DNA of 64,000 nucleotides from CAVURS01 sp963834425. Its GTDB lineage: Bacteria > Actinomycetota > Actinomycetes > Actinomycetales > CAVURS01. The stretch spans positions 62,001-126,000 of the forward strand of contig CAWIBR010000013.1 of assembly GCA_963834425.1 (NCBI GenBank). The letters run 5' to 3'. The position numbers and the translations under genes were made by a program. Positions 1 to 9,042 of this stretch are shown here, one piece after another (within the stretch, counting starts at the first letter, position 1; every line of letters starts with the position of its first letter). The notes beneath the pieces were generated by a model that saw only the letters and a list, made by a program, of their open reading frames with translations, was not told the DNA's origin and searched no databases.

Positions 1-321
1 CTCCTGCAGCGGGTGCAGCTCACTGGCGCCGGCCAGGCCCTCGACGGTCGTGACCTCGTGGCCGTCAGCCTGGACGGCGAGCATCGTGCAGCTCTTGACC
101 GCCTGACCGTCGAACAGGACCGTGCAGGCGCCGCAGTTCGTCGTGTCGCAACCGGTGTGGGTGCCGGTGAGCTTCAGGCCCTGGCGCAGCAGGTGCGCCA
201 GCAACAGGCGGGGCTCGATGTCCGCCGTACGGCGCTTGGCCGTTGACCGTGATCGTCACGCGGCGCACCGGGCGTGCCTTCGGCCGCGCCGGCTCCGACC
301 TCTTCGAACAGACTGGTCATC
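1..321 (-). CDS. 2Fe-2S subunit of a molybdenum hydroxylase (CoxS/XdhC type), cut by left edge
   Basis: Small iron-sulfur subunit that carries electrons from the molybdenum subunit to the FAD subunit in CO/xanthine-dehydrogenase-family enzymes. After restoring the frame the protein begins VTITVNG, followed by the plant-type ferredoxin signature CDTTNCGAC and then CTMLAVQADG. One extra C near 241 breaks the frame. The start is ATG at 321, directly after the stop of the FAD subunit, or GTG at 268; the ATG start needs a second frame correction near 268. The second, all-helical [2Fe-2S] domain lies left of the window, and the large molybdopterin subunit is expected there because the order medium-small-large is usual. 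Substrate unknown. Confidence 0.8.
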
Positions 322-1200
322 TCACGCTGCCGTTTCGGTTGTCTGGGCGACGCGGGTCAGGATTCGCGTCACGAAGGTGTGGACGATGTGCCGCTTGTAC
401 TCCGCGCTGCCGCGGTGGTCCGAGCGCGGCTGGGCCGCCTCGGCGGCCAGGTCGGCCGCCCGGCCGATGCGTGTCGGCGCCGAGTGGTCGACCGAGCAGG
501 GCGCCCGCGGCATCGGTCGCGTCGATCGTCGACCCGCCGACGCCGGTCAGAGCGATGCCGGCCTGAGTGACCAGACCCCCCGAAGTCTCGATTGCCACAG
601 CGACTCCCGCGGTCGCGAAGTCCCCGACCCGACGCTCGAGCTTGAGGTAGCCGCCCAGCGGGGTGCCCCTGCGGCGCGGGGATCACGGCCTCGACCGCGA
701 TCTCGTCAGGCGCCAGGACGTTCTGGAACGGACCAGTCACGAACTCGGCGATCGGGATCGAGCGACGACCGTTCGGGCCCTGGGCGATCGACGTGGCCCT
801 TGAGGGCCGTGACGACCGAGGCCCAGTCGCCCTGCGGGTCGGCGTGGCACAGCGAGCCGACCAGAGTGCCGCGGTTGCGGACGATCGGGTCGGCGATCAG
901 CGGGGCGGCCGCCGCCATCGTCGGCTGGCTGGCCGCGAGCAGGCTGGACCGCTCGAGCGTGGCGTGCCGGCACAGGGCGCCGATCCGGATCGTGCCGTCG
1001 GGGTCGGCCCGGTGGTAGTCGAGGCCGGGCAGGTTGTTGATGTCGACCAACAGCTCGGGCGAGGCGAACCGCAGCTTGATCAGCGGCACCAGGCTCTGCC
1101 CGCCGGCGAGCACCTTGGCCTCGCCGCCACCACCGTGCAGCAGGTCGAGTGCCTCGGCGATCGTCCGCGGGGCCTCGTAGCGGAACCGCGACGGGTACAC
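322..1200 (-). CDS. FAD-binding subunit of a molybdenum hydroxylase (CoxM type), frameshifted
   Basis: Medium, FAD-binding subunit that accepts electrons from the FeS subunit. The N-terminus MYPSRFRYEAPRTIAEAL is typical. It is followed by the FAD motif AGGQSLVPLIKLR, then IADPIVRNRGTLVGSLCHADP, the second FAD-contact motif of the family. The C-terminal CODH/FAD domain can be read in other frames (GPFQNVLAPDEIAVEAVIP, then AIETSGGLVTQAGIALTGVG, ending YKRHIVHTFVTRIL). At least three indels between about 330 and 760 are needed. The GTG start at 1200 has a GGAGGT ribosome site just upstream. Translation ends 1 bp before the small subunit ATG, so the two are probably coupled. In this genomic setting it may oxidise an aldehyde or sugar derivative; that is inference. 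Confidence 0.82.
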
Positions 1201-1202
1201 GG

Positions 1203-1489
1203 CTACCTCCGGGTCGGGCGGAGTGTCGGCGGCGGGCCGGGGCGCCCCCTGCGGGTCGGGGACGGCGACCGGGGTCGACTCCAGCGTCGGGGTCCGGTCG
1301 CGGCTCCTGGTGCGGCGGCCACGGTCCCTGCACCGGCTGGCCGGCCACCTTGAGGAAGTCGATCAGCTGCGGGAACGCCCACACCGTGGGGCTCTTGCCG
1401 GTCTTAGGGGCGTTCTCGAAGAGCTCGTACAGCCGTGGGTTCCCCTGGCTGTGTCCGCTCGACTCGACTGGCATGCCTGGATGCTCCAT
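1203..1489 (-). CDS. Unrecognised small protein upstream of the FAD subunit
   Basis: An open frame starts at ATG 1489 (or TTG 1498), 49 bp after the LysR gene on the same strand. It reads MEHPGMPVESSGHSQGN, then LYELFENAPKTGKSPTVWAF, then QLIDFLKVAGQPVQG. The first 55 or so residues look like real protein. After about 1335 the frame becomes proline/arginine-rich shadow sequence, so an indel probably lies there; one alternative frame ends at a TAG at 1203-1205, beside the ribosome site of the next gene. I do not recognise the family. Its position between LysR and the molybdenum-hydroxylase genes suggests it belongs to the same transcript. Confidence 0.4.
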
Positions 1490-1537
1490 CGCGGCCAACC
1501 GGCCCGCAAGGACGAATTAAGCAATGCCTTACGTCGC

Positions 1538-2494
1538 TCAGCTCCACAGCGTCACGTGGATCGACGGCTTGAACCGGCCCAGCGCGATGCCGGAGCCACG
1601 GAGCATCGCCTGGGTGGCCCGGGGCGTCGTGACGAAGCGGGTCAGCTCGGCCGCCGCCGGCGGCGCGTGCCCGTCGCCGAGCGTGATGATGCTCCAGGTG
1701 CCCTGGGCCTGCAGCGTGGGTCCCGAGACCCGCTTGAGGTCGCCGTTGGACAGGTCCTGCGAGGCGGCGAAGGAGACCGTCAAGGCGACTCCGTGGCCGC
1801 GCTTGGCCTCCTCGAGCGCCGCCGCGTGGCTCTGGAAGATCTGCTGGTTGTCCTCGGGCACATTGATCCGGCGCAGCATCGTCGGGATGACCTCGGGATC
1901 CCCGGCCGCCGACGGCCCGAGCAGCCAGGTCTGGCGGCGCAGCTCCGTGACGCCGGGCTGGATCTTGGTCAACGGATGGTCCGGGTGGGCGACGGCGACG
2001 ACCTGGTAGGTCAGGAAGTCGGTGCTGACCAAGCCTGGGTCGATGGCGCCGGGCCGGGGGCCGATCGCGACATCGACGCCGCGGCTCAGCAACAGCGACT
2101 CGAACCGTCCGGCCGGCTGCACGCTGAGCTCGACGTCGAGGTCGTCGGCCCGGTCCGAGAAGAGCTTCAGCAGGCCCGGCGCCGCATGCTCGGCGAACAG
2201 GCTCGAGCTGGCCACGCGCAACAGCCGTCGGCCGCCTCCGGCCTGGCTCACCTCGAGGATCGTCCGCTCCTGCAGGCCGAGCATCTCGGTCGCGCGGCTG
2301 GCCAGCCGCAGCCCGCCCGGTGTGAAGGCCAGCCCGGCCGACGTCCGCAGGAACAGCCGGTCGCCCAGCTCCTTGCGCAGCTGCGCGACGTGGATCGACA
2401 CGGCCGGCTCGGACACTCGCAGGTCCGCGGCGGCTGCCTTCACCGAGCCGAGCCGCACCACGGCGGCGAAGGCGCGCAGCTGCGCCGGGGTCAT
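1538..2494 (-). CDS. LysR-family transcriptional regulator
   Basis: Complete 318-residue LysR-type regulator, the usual length. Residues 1-60 hold the winged helix-turn-helix (AAADLRVSEPAVSIHVAQLR); residues from about 90 form the periplasmic-binding-protein-like effector domain, with the typical DVAIGPRPG and VAVAHPDHPL segments. The ATG overlaps the stop of the upstream dehydrogenase gene (ATGA), so it is co-translated with the ADH-SDR pair and lies ahead of the molybdenum-hydroxylase genes. Family knowledge: LysR proteins usually bind a pathway intermediate and activate nearby catabolic genes. The likely target here is the cluster itself, including the divergent promoter at 4298-4352. The effector cannot be told from sequence. 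Confidence 0.92.
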   Translation of the reverse strand: MTPAQLRAFAAVVRLGSVKAAAADLRVSEPAVSIHVAQLRKELGDRLFLRTSAGLAFTPGGLRLASRATEMLGLQERTILEVSQAGGGRRLLRVASSSLFAEHAAPGLLKLFSDRADDLDVELSVQPAGRFESLLLSRGVDVAIGPRPGAIDPGLVSTDFLTYQVVAVAHPDHPLTKIQPGVTELRRQTWLLGPSAAGDPEVIPTMLRRINVPEDNQQIFQSHAAALEEAKRGHGVALTVSFAASQDLSNGDLKRVSGPTLQAQGTWSIITLGDGHAPPAAAELTRFVTTPRATQAMLRGSGIALGRFKPSIHVTLWS

Positions 2495-3243
2495 GGCATC
2501 CGCAGCCCGGCCATGCCGCCGTCGACGGCGAGCAGGGTGCCGGTGGTCGACGCGGACAGGGGGCTGGCCAGGTAGGCGATCGCGTGGGCGACCTCGTCGG
2601 CGCTGACCAGCCGGCCCATCGGCTGCCGGGCCCGCAGCGCCGCGGCCGCCGCGGCTCGGCGTCCTCGGCCTGGGCGAGCAGCCGACCGACCCAGGGGGTG
2701 TCGGCGGTGCCGGGGGTGACGGCGTTGACCCGGATGCCCTCCCGCACGTGGTCGGCGGCCATCGCCAGGGTCAGGGCGGCCACCGCTCCCTTGCTGGCCG
2801 CAGTAGAGCGCGCGCTGCGGCACACCGACCGGAGCCACGACCGAGCAGGTGTTGACGATCGCGGCGTGCGGCGACTCGCGCAGGTGCGGCAGGGCGGCCC
2901 GGGTGACCCGGGCGATGCCGACGACGTTGACGTCGAGGACCCGGTGCCATTCGTCGTCGTCGTTCGCGGCGACATCGCCGACCGCGCCGATCCCGGCGTT
3001 GTTGACCACGATGTCGAGCCCGCCGAGCCGCTCGACCACGGTGGCGATGGCCGCGCTGGACGGAGCCGGAGTCAGTGACGTCGCACGGGCACGCTGGAGC
3101 GGACTGGTGCCCTCGACTGCCGAGTACGACCGGTCCAGCACCGCGACCGTCGCTCCGCGGTCGGCAGCAGCGCGCGCCGTGGCCGCGCCGATGCCGCTGG
3201 CGCCACCGGTGACGACCGCCACGAGGCCGGCGAATTCGCCCAT
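2491..3243 (-). CDS. Short-chain dehydrogenase/reductase (SDR), frameshifted
   Basis: NAD(P)-dependent oxidoreductase of the classical SDR family. It shows the cofactor motif VTGGASGIGAA, the NNAG motif (DIVVNNAGIG), the Ser-Tyr-Lys region (NTCSVVAP then RALYC, with SKGAVAALTLAMA in another frame) and the C-terminal TGTLLAVDGGMAG. At least two indels are present, near 3070 and 2810. The start ATG at 3243 is preceded by a GAGGAG ribosome site and lies 27 bp after the upstream zinc dehydrogenase; the stop overlaps the LysR start. The restored length of about 250 residues is normal. It is likely a sugar or polyol dehydrogenase step of the same pathway; the substrate is inference. Confidence 0.88.
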   Translation of the reverse strand: MGEFAGLVAVVTGGASGIGAATARAAADRGATVAVLDRSYSAVEGTSPLQRARATSLTPAPSSAAIATVVERLGGLDIVVNNAGIGAVGDVAANDDDEWHRVLDVNVVGIARVTRAALPHLRESPHAAIVNTCSVVAPVGVPQRALYCGQQGSGGRPDPGDGRRPRAGGHPGQRRHPRHRRHPLGRSAARPGRGRRAAAAAALRARQPMGRLVSADEVAHAIAYLASPLSASTTGTLLAVDGGMAGLRMP

Positions 3244-3270
3244 CAGCCTGCTGCCTCTCCTCGAGAACCG

Positions 3271-4297
3271 TTATCCGCGTGGGTCGATGTGGATCTTCGG
3301 GCCCGGCCCGGCATCCGTCGGGCCGCCACCCGGCCAAGACGTCCGCGACCTCGCTCCAGGCCCACGGTGGCGGCGACCAGCGGCCGCGGGTCGACGTCTC
3401 CCGCGGCGTACCGCTCGATGGTGCCGGCCAGGCCCGGTGAGCCGCCGAGGATGCCGACGGCGGTGACGTCCTTGAGAGCCAGCGTGCGGGTGTCGACCAG
3501 GCTCGGGGAGCCGGCCAGCCCGATGTAGACGACCCGCCCGCCCGGCTCGACCAGGTCGAGGGCGAGCGCCGGGAGCGCTCGGCGCGTTGGACGCGTCGAT
3601 GACCGCGTCCCAGGGCAGCGCCGGCAGGTCGGCCGGCCGGCCAGACGCCGGCGAAGCCGAGCCGTCCGGGCCAAGGCCGAGGGTGCGCTCGTCCGCGCCG
3701 GCCAGGTGGACCTCGGCGCCCTGCGCCCGCGGCGAACATCCGCGACGAGCAGGCCGATCGTCCCGGTGCCGAGGACGAGGACGCGGTCCCCGGTGCCAGC
3801 TCGGCGCGCCAGGACCGCCCGCAGCGCGTTGCCGCCCGGCTCGACCAGCGCGCCGGCCGTGTCGTCGACGTCGTCGGGCAGCGCGATGCAGGGCGACCGC
3901 CGGCACGGCCAGCTGCTCGGCCAGGGCGCCGGGCATCCGCCGCGGATGCCGACCTCACGCCGGTGCGCGCAGACGTGATGCCGGCCGGCTGCGCAGCGCT
4001 CGCAGTGCCCGCAGCCGATCATCGTGTCGCCGGTGACCCGCCGGCCGAGCCAGGCCGCGGTCGACGCCGGCCCCGACCGCCGACACGACCCCGCACCACT
4101 CGTGCCCGAGCCGCAGCGGGTACGTCGCGTTGCCCTGGTGCAGGTAGGCCATCTCGCCGGTGAACAGCTCGACGTCGGTGCCGCAGACGCCCGACCCGGT
4201 GCGACGTCGACGACGACCTGGCCGGCCGCCGGCACCGGCGGCGCGACGTCCATGGACCTGGCCCTGACGCGGGGCCGGTGACGACGAAGGCTCGCAT
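3271..4297 (-). CDS. Zinc-dependent alcohol/sorbitol-type dehydrogenase, frameshifted
   Basis: Medium-chain dehydrogenase/reductase with zinc. It starts MRAFVVTGPASG at ATG 4297 with an AGGAGG ribosome site, and ends KIHIDPRG with TAA at 3271. Landmarks in various frames: GTDVELFTGEM, then YPLRLGHEWCGVVSAVG (catalytic zinc ligand His and flanks), GCGHCERCAAGRHHVC (structural zinc Cys cluster), VEPGGNALRAVLARR, the Rossmann segment VLVLGTGTIGLLVA, and LVEPGGRVVYIGLAG. At least four indels break it. The family oxidises secondary alcohols, polyols or sugars with NAD(P). It is first in a minus-strand set with the SDR and LysR and is divergent from the dehydratase, so it probably serves the same sugar-acid or polyol pathway. 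Confidence 0.86.
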
Positions 4298-4352
4298 CTG
4301 GGTCCTCCTGGCTATCGCTGCCGGACTCGATGCCGCGAACCGATAACCGGAA

Positions 4353-6103
4353 GTGGACGTCGCGGTCGTGCCCGAGCAGAACCGAAGCGCGCAGTGGTAC
4401 GCCGGCGACGACCGCAACGCCTACATCCACCGGGCCTGGATGCGCCGCGGGCTGCCGGCGCACGCGTTCGACGGTCGCCCGCACATCGCCATCGCCAACA
4501 CCGCCTCGGACCTGACGCCGTGCAACGCCCACCTCGACGAGGTCGCCGACAGCGTCGAAGCAGGGCGTCTACGAGGCCGGCGGCATCCCGCTGAACCTGC
4601 CGGTCGTGTCGCTGGGCGAGACGCTCGTCCGGCCGACCGCGATGCTGTGGCGCAACATGGCCGCGATGGCCATCGAGGAGATGCTGCGGGCCAACCCGAT
4701 CGACGGCGTGGTGCTGCTCGGCGGCTGCGACAAGACGATCCCCGCCCTGCTGATGGCGGCGGCCTCGGTCGACCTGCCGGCCGTCGTCGTGCCCGGGCGG
4801 GCCGATGCTCACCGGCACCTTCCGCGGCGTCAGCCGCTCGGCTGCGGCACCGACGTCTGGCGGCTGTCCGAGGAGGTCCGCGCCGGCACGCTGTCGCAGG
4901 AAGAGTTCCTGCGGTCCGAGTCATCGATGATCCGCAGCCGCGGGCACTGCAACACCATGGGCACGGCGTCGACGATGGCGCTGGTCGCCGAGGCGCTCGG
5001 CATGACCATGCCCGGGTCTGGCCGGCACCCCGGCGGCGGACAGCCGGCTGCTCGAGCGCGTCCCACGACACCGGACGGCTGGCCGTCGAGATGGTGGCGC
5101 AGCACCGCCGGCCGAGCACCGTCCTGACCCGCGGCTCGTTCCTCAACGCGATCGTCGCGCTCGCCGCGATCGGCGGGTCGACCAACGCCGTCGTCCATCT
5201 GCTCGCGATCGCCGGCCGGCTCGGGCGTCGAGCTGAGCCAGGACGACTTCGACCGGACCGGCTCCGGACGTGCCGCTCCTGGTCGACCTGCAGCCGGCCG
5301 GCCGCTTCCTGATGGAGGACCTGTACCGGGCGGGCGGGCTGCTCGCGGTGCTGCGCGAGGTGCGGGACCTGCTCGACCCGACCGCGCTGACGGTGACCGG
5401 CCGGCCGCTGGTCGACTATCTCGACGACGCGCAGATCTGGGACCGCGAGGTCATCCGGTCGCGTGCCGCGCCGCTGCCAGCCGCAGGCCGGCATCGCCGT
5501 GCTCTACGGCAACCTGGCTCCCGACGGCGCGGTCATCAAGCCGGCCGCGGCGTCCGAGCATCTGCTGCAGCACCGCGGCCGGGCAATGGTCTTCGACTCG
5601 GTCGAGGACATGCACGCCCGGATCGACGACCCGGACCTCGACGTCGATGCCGACTCGGTGCTGGTGCTGCGCGGCTGCGGGCCGAAGGGCTACCCGGGCA
5701 TGCCGGAGGTGGCGAACCTGCCGCTGCCGGCCGAAGCTGCTCGCAGGCAGGGGTGCGCGACATGGTGCGGATCTGCGACGGCCGGATGAGCGGAACCGCC
5801 TACGGCACAGTCGTTCTGCACGTCGCGCCGGAGGCGGCCGCCGGCGGGCCGCTGGCCCTGGTGCGCACCGGCGACATCGATCGTCCTCGACGTCGCCGGC
5901 TCGTCGGCTCGACATCGACGCTCCCGGCCGAGGAGCTCGCGGCCCGGTCGCCTTCTGCGGCGACGGCCGACGCGTTCGCGAAGCCCGGCGCGGGGCTGGG
6001 AGCGGCTCTACGTCGAGCACCGTCCAGCAGGCCAACACTGGCGCGGACCTGGACTTCCTGGTCGGGCTCCAGCGGCGACCAGGTGTCCCGCGAGTCGCAC
6101 TGA
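4353..6103 (+). CDS. IlvD/Edd-family dehydratase (sugar-acid dehydratase likely), heavily frameshifted
   Basis: Iron-sulfur dehydratase of the IlvD/Edd family, which removes water from dihydroxy acids or aldonic acids. Restored motifs in order: WYAGDDRNAYIHRAWMRRGL, IAIANTASDLTPCNAHLDEV, LLGGCDKTIPALLMAAASVD, RGHCNTMGTASTMALVAEAL, TRGSFLNAIVALAAIGGSTN, LLVDLQPAGRFLMEDLYRAG, AVLYGNLAPDGAVIKPAAAS, ICDGRMSGTAYGTVVLHVAP. The LQPAGRFLMEDLYRAGG stretch resembles aldonate (for example arabinonate) dehydratases more than the isoleucine-valine enzyme. At least eight indels, nearly all one extra G or C, interrupt it. The start is GTG 4353 or GTG 4368. It is divergent from the zinc dehydrogenase, 55 bp away. 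True C-terminus uncertain. Confidence 0.85.
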
Positions 6104-6121
6104 CCGCCCGCCCCGCCACTG

Positions 6122-6194
6122 CGGCTTCACCCCTCGGATGCGGGTTTTTCGGCCCGGTACGCGGTCCGAAACCCGCATCCAGAGGGTGAAGCCG
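6122..6194. terminator. Long bidirectional hairpin terminator
   Basis: A long inverted repeat sits between the convergent dehydratase and GGDEF-EAL genes. The outer arms CGGCTTCACCC (6122-6132) and GGGTGAAGCCG (6184-6194) are perfect, as are the inner arms GGATGCGGGTTT (6136-6147) and AAACCCGCATCC (6169-6180). There is no strong U-tract, which is common for actinobacterial terminators. Confidence 0.75.
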
Positions 6195-6212
6195 GGTTCG
6201 GGGGGCGAGCGG

Positions 6213-8769
6213 CTAGCTGGCCGGCTTCGAGACGCTGCGCAGGGTGCGCGGTCGGGCCGACTGGTCGGTCTTGCGCACGGAGTCGAGCAGGGCGATCAGC
6301 TGCTCCGACGTGCCCGGGCGGCCGATGTGGTAGCCCTGGGCCAGGTCGCAGCCGAGCCCGCGCAGGGCCTCCAGGACGACCGCGTCCTCGACGCCCTCGG
6401 CGACGATCCGCAGCCCCAGGTTCTCGCCGATCGTGATGATGCTGCGGATCAGCGCCGCGCTCGCGTAGGAGCTGCTCGGGCCGCCGAGACCGAAGACGAA
6501 CGACCGGTCGATCTTGACCTCCTGCACCGGCAGCCGCTGCAGGTAGGACAGGCTCGAGTAGCCGGTGCCGAAGTCGTCCAGCGACAGCTTCACGCCGATG
6601 TCGGAGACCCGGCGCAGGGCTGGGACGGCCCGGTCCGGGTCGCCCATGACTGCGCTCTCGGTGATCTCGAGGATCAGCGCTCGCGCAGGCAGGCCGGCCT
6701 CGGCCAGAGCCATCGCGATCTTCTCCGGCAGGCCGCCGTCGACGCTGCGCGCGGACAGGTTCACCGCCACCGTGATGTCGAGGCCCGGCGTCGATCCAGT
6801 CGCGGCACTGCCGAAGGGCCTTGCGCAGCACCACATCGGTGAGCGGGTGGATCAGTCCGGTCGACTCGGCCAGCGGGATGAACGCATCCGGGCTGAGGAG
6901 GCCGTGCACCGGGTGGCGCCAGCGGACCAAGGCCTCGACGGCGACGATGGCGCCCGTCGTGAGGTCGAGCTGGGGCTGGTAGAGCAGCTCGAGCTCGTCC
7001 CGCTCCAGGGCCAGGTGCAGGTCCGCCAGCATCGCCAGGCGCTCGGAGCGGCCCTTGTCGAGCGCGTCGTTGTAGAGCACCGGCGCCCCGTGCGCCTTCG
7101 CGGCGTACATCGCGGTGTCGGCGTGCCGCAGCATGTCCGACTCGCTGTAGCTGCCGGTCGACACGGCGATCCCGAGGCTGGCGCCGCGTGCTGACGAGGC
7201 CCTCGGTCAGCTCGACCGGCTCGGACAGCACGCGCGAGATCTCGGAGGCGACGCCGAGGGCGCTGGCCATCACGTCGCCGGTCGGCTGGAGCAGTACGGC
7301 GAACTCGTCGCCACCCAGCCGGGCCACGACCGCCCCCACCGGCACGGCTCGCTGCAGCCGGTTGGCGACCACCCGCAGCAGGGCGTCACCGACGTGGTGC
7401 CCGAGGGCGTCGTTGACCTCCTTGAACCGGTCGAGGTCGAGCAGCAGGACGGCGCAGCTGCCGGACGAGCCCGGAGTGCAGCGCCGCGGCTGAGCTCCTC
7501 GCCGAGCAGGGCGCGGTTGGGCAGTCCGGTGAGGGTGTCGTGCCGGGCGTCGTGACGCAGCTGCTCGACGACGCGGGTGCCGTGCATGGCGACCGCGAGG
7601 TGACCGGCCAGGGTGCGGGTCAGGGTGACGTCGTCCTTGGTGAACGATGTGGCTTCGCCGAGCCGACCGGAGACGATCAGCGCCAGCTCGGCGCCGGCCC
7701 CCGGCATCGGGACGATCACGGCGTCGCGCGTGCCGCGGGCCCGGAGCCAGTCGCGCAGCCCGACCTCGGACGTGGTGCGGGACAGCAGGATCGGCTCGTT
7801 GGTCGACACAACGCGCAGGAGCAGCCAGTCGGTCGAGATGGGTTCGCCGTCCGACACGACCATCTGGCCGCCGTCCTGCACGCAGAACCGCTTGGTCGGG
7901 GTGCCGGAGTCGAGGCCGGTGGCCACGACCAGCTCGATGTCGCTGCAGCGCAACAGGGTCTGCATCCGGCCGAGCAGGCGCCCGGCCATCTCCTCGACCG
8001 TCTGCACGCCGCTGCCCTGCTCGACGAACTCGTGGATCAGGGCGAGGGACTGGTGCCGCCGACGCCGGACGAGGTAGGCCTGGAACAGCGCGGCGCACGA
8101 GGCCCCGGCGACGCACAGCAGGATGACGCCGAGCGGGCCCGACTCGATCAGCAGAGCCGCCACGAGGGCACACGCCGTACTGGCGACGCTGAAGATCGCG
8201 GCCGGCACGAGGATCTGGGCCACCTCGCGCGGGCCGACGCGGGAGCCGTGCAGGTAGATGACGCTCATGACCAGCAGGCTCATGATCAGGTCGACGCTGA
8301 CGACGACCAGGCAGCAGATGCCGGCGGTGCGGACGTCGAGGCGCGCCCCGACCGGCAGCAGCAGGTGGATGGCGGTGGCCACGGTCGCAGCCTCGAACGC
8401 GTAGGCGCAGGCGTTGTAGACCGCCTTGGTGGGGGCCGGGCGAAGCAGGGCGAAGGCCACCAGCCCGCCGAGGACCCGAGCGAGCACCAGGTGCGTCGGT
8501 GTCCCGGTGAGGACGCCCAGGACCATCGGGATGCCGGACAGCGAGCAGGAGTAGGCCTGATGCCGGAACTCGATATGGACCAGGCCGAGCTCGCTCAGCG
8601 CGAAGAGCCCGCCGATCCCGAGCACGTAGGGCCAGGTCGACATGGCGAAGTCGAGCAACGGCCAGCTGGTCCGGGTGGCCGTCGTCAGCTCGATGCCGGC
8701 GATCAGCGCCAGCACCCCGGCGAGCAGCCAGGTCCAGGTCGCCGCAGCGCGGGGAGTGGGGGCGCGCAT
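6213..8769 (-). CDS. Membrane GAF-GGDEF-EAL protein (c-di-GMP turnover), frameshifted
   Basis: Probable c-di-GMP enzyme. The N-terminal 240 residues carry about six hydrophobic helices (TWLLAGVLALIAG ... VILLCVAGASCAALFQAYL). A GAF-like sensor follows (LIHEFVEQGSGVQTVEEMA to AMHGTRVVEQL), then a GGDEF domain with DTLTGLPNRALL and an intact RLGGDEFAVLL, then an EAL domain with VEALVRW, NLSARS, DDFGTGYSSL and AEGVE. The active-site motifs of both domains are present, so it could make and degrade c-di-GMP. Indels near 6800, 7190 and 7485 split it. The start is ATG 8769, which overlaps the stop of a short leader frame; GTG 8814 is an in-frame alternative. The signal sensed is unknown. Confidence 0.9.
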
Positions 8770-8840
8770 CACGGGCCGCCCTCGGTCCGCTGAGCCGGGG
8801 CAGGGCTGACCCACCGGCGTGCGGTGAGGTCAGGCATCAT
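8769..8840 (-). CDS. Short leader frame coupled to the GGDEF-EAL gene
   Basis: A 23-codon frame (MMPDLTARRWVSP...) starts at tandem ATG codons (8840 and 8837) preceded by a GGAG ribosome site six bases upstream. Its TGA shares one base with the ATG of the GGDEF-EAL gene (TGATG). It could be a leader peptide for translational coupling. Because indels are so common here, it could equally be the true N-terminus of the large protein shifted out of frame. Only position and ribosome site are seen. Confidence 0.35.
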   Translation of the reverse strand: MMPDLTARRWVSPAPAQRTEGGP

Positions 8841-9042
8841 GCTGCTCCGTAGCCCAAGTGGACGTACTGATACAGGGAGTAACGATACGTCTCACTGTGT
8901 GTGATCGTCCGGGAAACCGGCATCGGCGTCACCCAGACAGGTGAGTGCCGGCCGTCGTGCTCAGCGGCCGTCCCGAAGGCGAGCGGTTTCACGATTCATC
9001 TATCGGCGCGAGCGCCGCCAGACTGAGCCTGGGAAGCCGTCA

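Noticed and set aside
1223..2575. 450-codon plus-strand frame over the LysR gene
   Set aside because: Opposite strand encodes a complete, canonical LysR protein; the plus-strand product is Arg/Gly/Gln-rich shadow text.
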